This document shows, one piece after another, positions 28,412-36,303 of a stretch of DNA of 64,000 nucleotides. Position 1 is the stretch's first letter; the number at the start of each line of letters is the position of its first letter. This DNA is from Neorhizobium alkalisoli (GTDB lineage: Bacteria; Pseudomonadota; Alphaproteobacteria; Rhizobiales; Rhizobiaceae). The notes under the pieces were generated by a model that saw only the letters and a list, made by a program, of their open reading frames with translations, did no database searches and was not told where the DNA came from. A program made the position numbers and the translations under genes. The DNA is taken from positions 310,001 to 374,000 of the forward strand of contig NZ_PVBN01000003.1 of assembly GCF_002968635.1 (NCBI RefSeq), in the 5' to 3' direction.

Positions 28412-28729
28412 GAGGCGTCCTCAGCTAGGGAATGAATGTGAGGAGTGCCCCGCTGACTTCAGCGCGCATTGGATCAGGGGACAGCGAGGCATGACACCTC
28501 GCCGACCGCGTGTGGTCCGAATGCACCTTGAATTCCTCCGGGGAAGCGCGGCTCCAACCGCCACTCCCAGCCGCCTCCCGAGCGGCTTATGAGGTAGGGT
28601 ATGGCAATGGAGGGCTTAGCTCAATTTAGAAAGTCGAACAAATACGTTAGTTTTTCTAACGCTTCTTCGAGCCGGATTGAGGCAGTGGTGCCAAAGTTCC
28701 TTAGATCGAAAAACGATAACGCCACTGCG
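28412..28729. promoter_or_regulatory. Promoter region of the TRAP operon
   Basis: About 320 bp between two minus-strand operons. Holds the ribosome binding site GAGGA before 28411, an inverted repeat cgttag-ttttt-ctaacg at 28645-28661 that may be an operator, and the trailing part of the upstream operon's terminator. No further gene seen. Confidence 0.5.
28645..28661. promoter_or_regulatory. Inverted repeat cgttag-N5-ctaacg, possible operator
   Basis: Six-base arms around a T5 spacer, about 235 bp upstream of the DRL-like gene. The half-site gttag recurs at 28729-28733. May be a regulator site or a second weak terminator of the upstream operon. Confidence 0.35.
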
Positions 28730-28732
28730 TTA
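28717..28732 (-). terminator. Candidate terminator overlapping the ABC ATPase stop codon
   Basis: Stem taacgc / gcgtta with a 4-nt loop, beginning with the TAA stop itself, followed on the minus strand by tatcgTTTTTcg. A compact hairpin plus T5 run fits a weak intrinsic terminator. Confidence 0.5.
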
Positions 28733-29788
28733 GCCTATTCGAGTCCCCTCATCGTTGAACAGGTGAATGTACTCGGGCGGGAAAGACACCATGATCTCCC
28801 CTCTGACAGCCAGTGCCTGCCGATCCAGGGTAAAGACCTTGAAGGGTATTCCATGCAGCGAAAGGTGCAGGATGATGCCGAAGCCGGTTGGCTCTATGAG
28901 CTCCACCGCGGCGCGCCGGCCGCTACCGTCGCTGGTGATCACGACGTGCTCTGGCCGGATGCCGAGGGTGAGGCCGCTTCCCTCTTGGATGGATGTGGGG
29001 AGGCGAGCCTCGATCCCGCTTCCGTCCTTCAATTTTACGGAGCCACCAGCATAGGTCGCCTCGAGAAAGTTCATTCCCGGAGAGCCAATAAAGCCGGCGA
29101 CGAACAGGTTGGCTGGCCGGTCGTAGAGTTCGAGAGGGCTTCCGACCTGCTGCACCACGCCGCCATGCATGGCAACGATGCGATCCGCCAGTGTCATCGC
29201 CTCGATCTGGTCGTGCGTCACGTAGATGGAGGTGGCTTTAAGATCGCCATGCATCTTCTTGATTTCGGCCCGCATCTGCTCGCGCAGTCGCGCATCGAGG
29301 TTGGACAAGGGTTCATCGAACAGGAAGGCTTTCGGTTGTCGCACGATGGCCCGGCCCATCGCGACACGCTGGCGCTGGCCACCGGAAAGCGCTTTCGGCC
29401 GCCTTTCGAGCAGTGGTTCTAGCCCGAGCTTGGAAGCCGCGCTGGCGACGGCCACGCCGATCTTTTCCTTGGCCATCTTTCGCAAGCGCAGGCTGTAGCT
29501 CATGTTGGCGGCGACGCTCATATGCGGATAGAGCGCATAAGACTGGAACACCATGGCGATGTCCCGATCCTTCGGATGCAGGTCGTTGACACGGTTGCCG
29601 GCGATGCGGATCTCGCCCTTGCTGACGCCTTCCAGCCCGGCGATCATCCTGAGCAGCGTAGACTTGCCGCAACCCGACGGTCCGACCAGCACGATGAATT
29701 CCCCATCACGGATATCGAGGTCGATGCCATGCAGCACGGAGACGTGGCCATAGGACTTTTCGAGTTTTTCGATCTCAATGGATGCCAT
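28730..29788 (-). CDS. CUT1 ABC transporter ATP-binding protein
   Basis: 352 residues. Walker A GPSGCGKST, Q-loop MVFQSYALYPHM, signature ALSGGQRQRVAMGRA, Walker B AFLFDEPLSNLDA, H-loop YVTHDQIEAMT, and a C-terminal TOBE region (LGIRPEHVVI). Last gene of the operon headed by the FadR-type regulator; 4 bp after the permease stop. Confidence 0.93.
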   Translation of the reverse strand: MASIEIEKLEKSYGHVSVLHGIDLDIRDGEFIVLVGPSGCGKSTLLRMIAGLEGVSKGEIRIAGNRVNDLHPKDRDIAMVFQSYALYPHMSVAANMSYSLRLRKMAKEKIGVAVASAASKLGLEPLLERRPKALSGGQRQRVAMGRAIVRQPKAFLFDEPLSNLDARLREQMRAEIKKMHGDLKATSIYVTHDQIEAMTLADRIVAMHGGVVQQVGSPLELYDRPANLFVAGFIGSPGMNFLEATYAGGSVKLKDGSGIEARLPTSIQEGSGLTLGIRPEHVVITSDGSGRRAAVELIEPTGFGIILHLSLHGIPFKVFTLDRQALAVRGEIMVSFPPEYIHLFNDEGTRIG

Positions 29789-29792
29789 GTCA

Positions 29793-30623
29793 CTAACCCT
29801 TGACCGCGCCGGCCGTCAGGCCCTGGACGAGATACCGCTGGATGAGAAGGAAAAAGAGTCCTGCCGGGATGAGAGCCAGCACGCCGGCTGCCATCATCTG
29901 ACCGAAGTCGACCGAGAATTTCGACACGAAGGTCAAGAGCCCGACCGGGAAGGTTGCCGCTGCATTGCCGTTGATCAGCATCAAGGCGAAGAGAAGCTCG
30001 CTCCAGGCGGCCGTGAACACGAAACCGAGCGTCGCCGCGATGCCCGGCAGCGTCAGCGGCAGGATGATTTGCCGGAAGGCGGTGAACTTGGTGGCACCGT
30101 CGATCATCGCCGCCTCCTCCAGATCTTTCGGGATGCCGTCGAAGAAGGACTGCATCAGGAAGGTGGCGAACGGCACGTTGAAGGCCGAGTAGACAATGAT
30201 CAATCCCGTCAGGCTGTTGGTAAGGCCGAGCGGCGAGAGGATCTTGAAGATCGGCGCGACCAGCATGACCAGTGGAAACATCTGCGTCAGCAGCATCAGC
30301 GCAACGATCCAGTATTTCGCCCGGAAGCTGAAGCGGGAAAGCGCGTAACCGGAAAGCGAAGCGCAGACGGTTACGACCACCGCAGTCGACGCAGACACGA
30401 TCAGGCTGTTCTTGAAGAAGGTCGGAAACGCGCTGTGCCGCAAGACGAATGCATAATGATCGAATGTCGTGCGCGACGGCCACATGCGGACCCCCTCGGA
30501 ATAGAGAAGATCGTTCGGCGTCACCGAAACCTTGAGCAGCCAGAACAGCGGGAAAAGCGCAAAGACGATGTAGCAAAGGATCGCCATGCGATGCGCGATG
30601 ATCGGCAGAAGGGACTGCTTCAT
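29793..30623 (-). CDS. CUT1 ABC transporter permease (MalG type)
   Basis: 276 residues, six hydrophobic helices (first IVFALFPLFWLLKVSV near 20). EAA loop EEAAMIDGATKFTAFRQIILP near 180. Four bases downstream of its partner permease. Confidence 0.92.
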   Translation of the reverse strand: MKQSLLPIIAHRMAILCYIVFALFPLFWLLKVSVTPNDLLYSEGVRMWPSRTTFDHYAFVLRHSAFPTFFKNSLIVSASTAVVVTVCASLSGYALSRFSFRAKYWIVALMLLTQMFPLVMLVAPIFKILSPLGLTNSLTGLIIVYSAFNVPFATFLMQSFFDGIPKDLEEAAMIDGATKFTAFRQIILPLTLPGIAATLGFVFTAAWSELLFALMLINGNAAATFPVGLLTFVSKFSVDFGQMMAAGVLALIPAGLFFLLIQRYLVQGLTAGAVKG

Positions 30624-30627
30624 GGGT

Positions 30628-31563
30628 TCAATCCTTGTTCAGCAATGTCTGCCGCAGCAGGATGATGAGCATCGAATAGGCGAGCAGGAGGACGAGCAGC
30701 ACCAGCGCGATCGCCGATGCGTAGCCAAAATCGAGCGCCTTGAAGGCTTGGGTGAAGATGTAGCTCGCGACGATTTGGGTGCGGTCTGCCGGGCCGCCGC
30801 CCGTCATGACGACGATCAGGTCGGCAAAATTCGAGATCCACACGGTGCGGAGCAGCACGGTAATAGCGATCGTTGGCGCCAGGAAAGGCAGGGTGATCGA
30901 AAAGAAACGCTGAAACCAGTTGGCCCCGTCGATCGATGCGGCCTCATAGAGATCGCGCGGGATCGCCTGCAGCGCCGCAAGCAGGGTGATTGCGAAGAAC
31001 GGGATCCCCCACCAGACATTCGCGATGATCGGCCCCCACATGGCATATTGCGGGTCCGAAAGGATATTTCCCGGCTGAGACATCAGACCGAGCCCGAAAA
31101 GCCAGTGCGGCAACGGCCCGATCACCGGGTTGAAAAGCCAAGCCCAGTTTAGACCGGCGAGGAAGGAAGGAACGGCCCATGGAATGAAGACGAGCGCCTG
31201 GACGAGCCCCCTGCCCCAGAACGGCTTGTCCAGGAGAAGCGCCAGGACGAGCCCGAAGGCGAACTGCAGCGCGACGGAAGCACCTGTCCACCACAGGGTG
31301 TTCTTCAAGGCTCCATAGAAGGCGGCATCCTTGGAGAGTTCACGAAAGTGCTCGAGACCGATAAACCCACCGGAAAACGGATTAAGGAGCTGAATATCGC
31401 GGAAGGCATAGGAAATCCCGATGACCAACGGCACGAGCATGACAACGATGATCAGGATTAGCGACGGCGCGCTATACAGATAGGGTTCGGAAGCATCGGC
31501 AAGACGCCTCAGCCATGGCTTTCGCACAGAATGGCCGTTTATGGAGCCGGTAGCAGTCATCAT
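30628..31563 (-). CDS. CUT1 ABC transporter permease (MalF type)
   Basis: 311 residues with an N-terminal cytoplasmic segment, then a helix at LILIIVVMLVPLVIGISYAF and further membrane segments. EAA loop YEAASIDGANWFQRFFSITLP near 220. Located 94 bp after the binding-protein gene, with a hairpin in the gap. Confidence 0.92.
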   Translation of the reverse strand: MMTATGSINGHSVRKPWLRRLADASEPYLYSAPSLILIIVVMLVPLVIGISYAFRDIQLLNPFSGGFIGLEHFRELSKDAAFYGALKNTLWWTGASVALQFAFGLVLALLLDKPFWGRGLVQALVFIPWAVPSFLAGLNWAWLFNPVIGPLPHWLFGLGLMSQPGNILSDPQYAMWGPIIANVWWGIPFFAITLLAALQAIPRDLYEAASIDGANWFQRFFSITLPFLAPTIAITVLLRTVWISNFADLIVVMTGGGPADRTQIVASYIFTQAFKALDFGYASAIALVLLVLLLAYSMLIILLRQTLLNKD

Positions 31564-31614
31564 TGGCAGGCTTTTCCCGTTCGCGGCTTTTCGCCGTCTT
31601 CATCATTGCTTGTT

Positions 31615-31650
31615 CGGGAAGCCGATAGCGCTTCCGCTACCGACTTCCCG
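31615..31650 (-). other. Intercistronic stem-loop after the binding-protein gene
   Basis: Arms cgggaag / cttcccg (7 bp) enclose a loop that can itself pair partly. It sits 8 bp past the binding-protein stop codon and 52 bp before the permease start. No T-run. Confidence 0.5.
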
Positions 31651-31657
31651 CACCGGA

Positions 31658-32914
31658 TTATTTTTTGAGGTGCTTCTGCTGGGCTTTGGTCAGATATTCG
31701 GCCCACTGGTCGGCGAGTTGTTTGGGCGTGATGTCTCCGAGAAGCGCCTGCTGCGATGTCTTGATCGCGAGCGAATCCTTGAAGAAGGCAAATTCCTCGA
31801 GATAGGTCGGCATCACCGTCGGCACCGTGTTCGGATCGGCAAGCTCCTCGAACCAGCCCTTGAACTGGTCACCCGCATAGAACGGATCCTTCTCGGCGGA
31901 AGTATAGGCCGGCAGCGCGCCGATCTTCTTGTTCCATTCGAGATTGCCTTCCTTTCCTTCAAGCGTCGCGATCAGCTTCCAGGCGAGATCCTTGTCCTTG
32001 GTCGTCGAGAACATCGACCAGCCTGCATAGCCGATCGTGGGGAAGGACTTACCGTCCGGCCCCTTTGGAAGAGGAATGACTCCGAAGTCCTCCGTCTTCA
32101 TGCGCTCGGCAATCGCGATCAGAGCATCCGGATCCTGATCGAGGAAGGCGCAGGTGCCGGAATAGAAGCCGGCCACGACTTCGTTGAAGCCCCAGTTGAC
32201 GCTGTCCTTCGGCGCGTAACCCTTCTTGTAGAGGTCGACCATCCACTCGAGGCCCTTTGCCCAGCCTTCGCTGTTCATGGTCGAGGTGCCGTCTTCCTTG
32301 AAGTACTTGTTGTCACCCGCCATCGAGGCGGCGAAGATCATCCAGCCGTTCAGGCCACCCGGGCCACCGCGCATGCAGTAGCCGTATTTGCCCGGCAACT
32401 TGGAGACGGCTTCGGAGGCCTTGGTGAACTCCTCCATGGTCTTCGGCGGCGTCGCGACACCGGCATCTGCCAGCAGCTTCTTGTTGTAGAACATGGCGCG
32501 CAGGTAGAAGCCGTAGGGCAGCATATAGGCGGTCTTCTTGACGTCGCGGCCGAGTTCGAGCGCCCGTGGCGTCAGTTCCTTGGTCTGCTCCCACTTCGCA
32601 AGATAGGGCTCAAGGCTCTCCAGCATGCCGTTGTTGGCGTAGAGCGACAGCCAGGTGTCGGGCATCTCCATCACATCAGGCGTATCGCCGGCGGAAACCA
32701 TGGTCGCGAATTTCTGGAAAGCCTCGTTCCAAGGCAGAGAGATGATCTCGACCTTGGTGCCGGGATTGGCGGCCTCGAACTTGCCGACGATCGATTTCAG
32801 CGTTTCGGTGCGTTCCGGGCTGGTGATGACTTCAACCAGTTTGAGTGTGGTATCGGCCAGCGCACTGCTGGCCATCAGCGTTGCCAAAAGCGCGGTCGTT
32901 ATCAGTGTTTTCAT
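31658..32914 (-). CDS. CUT1 ABC transporter substrate-binding protein
   Basis: 418 residues from the ATG at 32914 (GGGAG upstream); the longer frame to 32986 overlaps the PLP-enzyme 3' end. Sec signal MKTLITTALLATLMASSALA. Family 1 solute-binding protein: IVGKFEAANPGTKVEIISLPWNEAFQKF, DTPDVMEMPDTWL and FPTIGYAGWSMFS. Ligand unknown; the operon's PLP lyase suggests a conjugate containing an amino acid or sulfur rather than a plain sugar (inference). Confidence 0.92.
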   Translation of the reverse strand: MKTLITTALLATLMASSALADTTLKLVEVITSPERTETLKSIVGKFEAANPGTKVEIISLPWNEAFQKFATMVSAGDTPDVMEMPDTWLSLYANNGMLESLEPYLAKWEQTKELTPRALELGRDVKKTAYMLPYGFYLRAMFYNKKLLADAGVATPPKTMEEFTKASEAVSKLPGKYGYCMRGGPGGLNGWMIFAASMAGDNKYFKEDGTSTMNSEGWAKGLEWMVDLYKKGYAPKDSVNWGFNEVVAGFYSGTCAFLDQDPDALIAIAERMKTEDFGVIPLPKGPDGKSFPTIGYAGWSMFSTTKDKDLAWKLIATLEGKEGNLEWNKKIGALPAYTSAEKDPFYAGDQFKGWFEELADPNTVPTVMPTYLEEFAFFKDSLAIKTSQQALLGDITPKQLADQWAEYLTKAQQKHLKK

Positions 32915-32946
32915 TTGTCTTCTCCCAGTTGTTGTCGGTTGATGCT

Positions 32947-34113
32947 TTAAGTGGCGACGGCGATCGCCTCCTGAAGATCGCTCCACAGAGCCTCGGTTCC
33001 CTCAAGGCCGACATGGAGGCGGACTGACCGCGCATGAATGCCGAAAGCATGCGCGGAATTCGGCTGGGCCTTCTGCTGCAGCACCACCTCGCCCGGTACG
33101 ATCAGGCTTTCGTGGCCGCCCCAGCTGACGCCGAGCTTGAAGAGTTTGAGATGATCGGCAAAAGCGCGGATATCGACACCATCTCGGAAGATGAACGAGA
33201 AGAGGCCCGAAGTTCCGTTGAGGCCGGCCGGAAGTCGGTTCGCGAGGCCTGGATGGCAGACTTGTTCCACCACGTCGAGTTCCTGCAGACGGCGGGCAAT
33301 CGTCAGCGCCGCAGCCTCATGCGCCCTCATGCGGATTGGCAGCGTCCTGAGCCCTCGGATGAGCAGCCACGCATCGAAGGGCGAAAGCTTGCCGCCGAGA
33401 TAGGGATAGGCCTCCGCCTTCAACCGCGCGATCATCTGCTTCGAGCCGGCAACGACACCGGCGACGACGTCGCTGTGGCCTCCCAGATACTTCGAGGCCG
33501 AATGGATGACGAGATCGACCCCCAGAGTAATGGGGCGCTGGAAGAACGGGCTCGCCCAGCTGTTGTCGATCATCGACACCACGCCGTGCTTCTTCGCAAG
33601 TGCTGCGAGGGAGCCGACATCGTGGGCCTCCATGATCCAACTGGTGGGGCTTTCCATGTAGAAGACCTTGGCGCCGGGCAGAGCCTTGGCCACGGCTTCC
33701 TCGTCGCGGCCGTCGACATAGGTAACCTCGATCTTCATCCGCTTGAGGATGGTCCCGAACAGCCTGAAGGCATCGGGGTAGACGTGCTTGACCGCGACGA
33801 TCCGATCACCGGGCTCGACGAAGCTGAGCACGGCCGACGAGATCGCCGACATGCCGCTTGCAAAACCCAGTGCATCCTCGGCGCCTTCGAGCTTCGCCAG
33901 CATTTCTTCGAAGGCACGTACAGTCGGATTGAGGCCACGCGTATAGATCGGCCGCACCTTCTCGCCACGATAGGCAGAAATCATGTCGTCGTAGTCTGAA
34001 AAGGTGAACAGCGACGTCTGGAAGATCGGCGGAACGACTGCCTCGGCAAAATTACCGTCGTCATGGGCGGTGATCAGCGAGGCAAGTTCGAATTGTTCCG
34101 AGCCGTCATTCAT
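32947..34113 (-). CDS. Cys/Met-metabolism PLP-dependent enzyme (cystathionine gamma-lyase-like)
   Basis: 388 residues, typical for trans-sulfuration enzymes. YTRGLNPTVRAFEEMLAKLEG, FASGMSAIS, MIDNSWASPFFQRP (cofactor Asp) and SASKYLGGHSD (Schiff-base Lys) are all intact; C-terminal RLHVGLEG carries the substrate-binding Arg. The start overlaps the regulator's stop by 4 bp (ATGA). The family catalyses beta- or gamma-elimination or replacement on Cys, Met or cystathionine-like substrates. Which reaction is unknown. Confidence 0.9.
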   Translation of the reverse strand: MNDGSEQFELASLITAHDDGNFAEAVVPPIFQTSLFTFSDYDDMISAYRGEKVRPIYTRGLNPTVRAFEEMLAKLEGAEDALGFASGMSAISSAVLSFVEPGDRIVAVKHVYPDAFRLFGTILKRMKIEVTYVDGRDEEAVAKALPGAKVFYMESPTSWIMEAHDVGSLAALAKKHGVVSMIDNSWASPFFQRPITLGVDLVIHSASKYLGGHSDVVAGVVAGSKQMIARLKAEAYPYLGGKLSPFDAWLLIRGLRTLPIRMRAHEAAALTIARRLQELDVVEQVCHPGLANRLPAGLNGTSGLFSFIFRDGVDIRAFADHLKLFKLGVSWGGHESLIVPGEVVLQQKAQPNSAHAFGIHARSVRLHVGLEGTEALWSDLQEAIAVAT

Positions 34114-34817
34114 TTGGACATTTCCTTGATATCTTCCTCGACGATTTCGAGGATCTTCAGTGTCTCGCTACGCGCCGCTTCCGGATCCTGCGCGACGATC
34201 GCGTCGAACAGAGTCCGGTGGTACGGAAACGACCGGCGTGCGAAGTCGAAACGTTCGAACGGATGGCTCCAGAAGCGCTCGAACGTTTCGCGCATCTGCT
34301 CAAGCAGTTGACGGAAGAGCGGATTGTGGGTGGCGTCGTAGACAGCCAGATGGAATGCCAGGTCTTCCGGTCCCGAAGCGCCCTTGGCGTGATGCACCCG
34401 CTCCATCTCCTCCAGCCGTGCCTCGATCATCTCCAGGTCAGAGGCAGTCCTCATCCGTGCCGCGACCATCCCGGCTTCGCATTCCAGCCCCCTCCGCACC
34501 TGCAGTGTTTGCAAGAGCGCATCGCGCAGGTTGGCCGTATCGAGTGATAGCGGCATATGGATCGTGCGTCTGGATATGGGCTTCAGCAGATAGTTTCCGC
34601 TTCCCTTTCGGGATTCCACCACGCCGAGCGCCTGAAACCAGCGGATGGCCTCACGGATGGTAGAGCGTCCGACACCAAGTGCGGCCATAAGTTCCCGCTC
34701 GGCCGGCAATCGATCGCCGGATTTAAGGTCGGCGCCCTCCACGTAGTCGGCAAGAGCCTCGCCTACTTGGCGAGCTCTGTCGATCGGCGGCAGCAAAGGG
34801 ATCAGGGGCTTGTTCAT
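34110..34817 (-). CDS. FadR-subfamily GntR transcriptional regulator
   Basis: 235 residues from the ATG at 34817; an upstream frame to 34862 runs through the predicted promoter. Winged HTH LPAERELMAALGVGRSTIREAIRWFQALGVVESRKGSGNY near 37-75, then an all-helical FCD ligand domain (RRGLECEAGMVAARM; FHLAVYDATHNPLFRQLLEQM). First gene of the operon, so probably autoregulated. Effector unknown. Confidence 0.9.
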   Translation of the reverse strand: MNKPLIPLLPPIDRARQVGEALADYVEGADLKSGDRLPAERELMAALGVGRSTIREAIRWFQALGVVESRKGSGNYLLKPISRRTIHMPLSLDTANLRDALLQTLQVRRGLECEAGMVAARMRTASDLEMIEARLEEMERVHHAKGASGPEDLAFHLAVYDATHNPLFRQLLEQMRETFERFWSHPFERFDFARRSFPYHRTLFDAIVAQDPEAARSETLKILEIVEEDIKEMSK

Positions 34818-34827
34818 GGCGTGCGTA

Positions 34828-34849
34828 ATTGGTCTGACATCTGAGCAAT
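34828..34849. promoter_or_regulatory. Candidate FadR/GntR operator
   Basis: attggtctgacatctgagcaat is an imperfect 22-bp palindrome (16 of 22 positions symmetric), with outer ATTG/CAAT arms and a TCTGA-CA-TCTGA direct repeat inside. It overlaps the expected transcription start just downstream of the -10 element, a position suited to repression. Confidence 0.45.
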
Positions 34850-34876
34850 AAAATATCGGCATGGATACTTTGTCAA
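34848..34876 (-). promoter_or_regulatory. Sigma-70-type promoter of the FadR/PLP/ABC operon
   Basis: On the minus strand: TTGACA (34876-34871), 17 bp, TTTTAT (34853-34848); TATTTT at 15-bp spacing is an alternative -10. A perfect -35 hexamer is rare in this GC-rich sequence. Transcription would start near 34840, so the coding start is 34817. Confidence 0.6.
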
Positions 34877-35247
34877 TGCGCCGGCGACGCAGCCAAATGT
34901 CGGGCGGATGAAGCGGTGAATGTTGAGGATGGAGGGGTGGCTCCGCTGGCCAATTCCGAACTATGGGCGGCCAGCCCCGGCTGCCGAGGACCGCAATAGG
35001 GGGACGACGAGCGTGATACGGTTTGCTTGGCGAAGCCGCTTAGCTCAATGGCGCATCAGCGCCGGTGACCTGCTGATCGTATCAGCAGGTCTCTTCGCCG
35101 ATGTCGCCCTCGGCAAAGCCGGCTTAAACACAAATCTCTTTCGCTGCTCAGTTGGCGCTTTCACCGCCACATCGACCAGGTATCAAAGGACGGTTCTCGG
35201 TTGCCGAAGGATCCTGATCGGATTGCGTCAGAAGGTTCACATGCCCC
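34877..35247. other. Intergenic region with two tandem hairpins
   Basis: About 370 bp without a convincing gene. ggcgc-atca-gcgcc (35050-35063) is followed by a perfect 10-bp stem acctgctgat / atcagcaggt with a 3-nt loop (35068-35090). No T-run. The tract could hold a small RNA or terminators for the small-gene pair at 35248-35631, but nothing proves expression. Confidence 0.4.
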
Positions 35248-35484
35248 TCAGAGCCACTGACGACCGTCAGCCGTCTGGCAGCCGTATGGCGGAAGAACAT
35301 TGCCAAACGTTTCGTGCAGCTTGTCGCAACCCCATTTGTTGATTGGGCCCGGCATACGGCTGTTCAACTCGATACCGATCTCGTTGTAAGGGCTTTCGGT
35401 ATTGGTGACGTAATTGTACCAACGGAAGCCGACAATGCCGATAAATGCAATTGCGGCGATCAAAAGCAGCTTGATAACTTTCAT
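35248..35484 (-). CDS. Small membrane-anchored protein (78 aa)
   Basis: MKVIKLLLIAAIAFIGIVGF is an N-terminal membrane anchor or signal peptide, followed by RWYNYVTNTESPYNEIGIEL and a short domain with two Cys (WGCDKLHETFG, PPYGCQTADGRQWL) that could form a disulfide in the periplasm. Starts directly after the TGA of an upstream small ORF (TGAATG). I do not recognise the family. Confidence 0.7.
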   Translation of the reverse strand: MKVIKLLLIAAIAFIGIVGFRWYNYVTNTESPYNEIGIELNSRMPGPINKWGCDKLHETFGNVLPPYGCQTADGRQWL

Positions 35485-35631
35485 TCAGTTTTCCAATGCG
35501 CGAAACGGATCTTCCTCAGCGAATACGGCTAGGTCTGGAAAAGAGACTTCGTCCGCCGCCCCGCCGATTTCTCGAGGACGTGCGGTAACCATCCGTTGCG
35601 GCGAAATCAATCCCCTGCCCGAAATGCTCAT
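35485..35631 (-). CDS. Small soluble protein upstream of the 78-aa gene (48 aa)
   Basis: The ATG at 35631 has GAGGTGG about 7 bp upstream. The product runs MSISGRGLISPQRMVTARPR to FAEEDPFRALEN: basic N-terminus, acidic C-terminus, no membrane segment. Its TGA is followed at once by the ATG of the next gene, so the two are probably translationally coupled. Function unknown. Confidence 0.48.
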   Translation of the reverse strand: MSISGRGLISPQRMVTARPREIGGAADEVSFPDLAVFAEEDPFRALEN

Positions 35632-35982
35632 GCTGGAACCCACCTCTTGCTGGCGCGCCTGAAATTAAACTTGCCCCCTGCTCGCGGTGGTTCCTATTGA
35701 CTCAGCGAAACTGAAGGGTGGCGGGTTTTCTCCGATTGCTATCCTGCCTTGTCTAAAGGATAGTCCAGATCAGATTCGAAGTTGAAGACATTGCGATCGC
35801 AAAGGGTTCGAAATCGAAGAGATGCTTCCAGTGTCATCTATCTGCTTGCGGGCAGATCAGACGACCGAAGGACGAAGGAAGACATTTCTACCTCCCCTAA
35901 ATCTCGCGAAAGCGACGGTATGATCCGAGCGATCGATGTTGCCGTTGAGATGATACCATCAAGGCCAACCAGGAACGAACCC
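35632..35982. other. Divergent intergenic region before the BrnA-type gene
   Basis: About 350 bp. I see no gene; the open frame reading into the BrnA-type gene from 35782 lacks a ribosome binding site and protein-like composition. Promoters for the two divergent small transcripts should lie here, but no consensus is convincing. Confidence 0.5.
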
Positions 35983-36213
35983 ATGAAGACACCGAGACGA
36001 GCCGCCAACCCCCGCGACGCCGCCGAAGCGCTGTTCAGCCCGGCGAAAAAGCCGCCTCCGGCGCCTGCGGAACGACCAATACTGCCGAACGCCAAGGAAC
36101 TCGTGACGCTCAAGCTTGACAGCGAAGTGCTGGCCTATTTCCAGTCGGAAGGTAGCCGCTGGCAGGACCGCATCAATGCGATCCTGCGGGCCGCGATGAA
36201 CGACAAGAACTAG
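35983..36213 (+). CDS. BrnA-type antitoxin family protein (76 aa), no adjacent toxin
   Basis: The ATG at 35983 has AGGAA about 8 bp upstream; a frame from 35782 is open but implausible. The C-terminal KELVTLKLDSEVLAYFQSEG then RWQDRINAILRAAM is the ribbon-helix-helix-like BrnA antitoxin signature. The N-terminus is Arg/Pro/Ala-rich. BrnA normally pairs with an upstream BrnT RNase toxin; none is encoded here, so it may be a solitary DNA-binding regulator. Confidence 0.8.
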   Translation: MKTPRRAANPRDAAEALFSPAKKPPPAPAERPILPNAKELVTLKLDSEVLAYFQSEGSRWQDRINAILRAAMNDKN

Positions 36214-36303
36214 AAGGGAAAGCTATCCGGATAGCATCAATGCATGCGATTTCGGCAGAATCGATGATCGCGGGTATGTCCATGTCATCAGCAGCTATGC
36301 GGC

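Noticed and set aside
35030..35110. tRNA-like stretch (gcttagctcaatggcgc with following stems).
   Set aside because: It resembles a D-arm, but there is no T-loop motif (GTTCRANYC) nor matching acceptor stem.
35690..35720. GGAAC followed by AAGTT upstream of the 48-aa ORF (minus strand), a possible EcfG promoter.
   Set aside because: The spacing is at least one base too long and the CGTT element is not matched.
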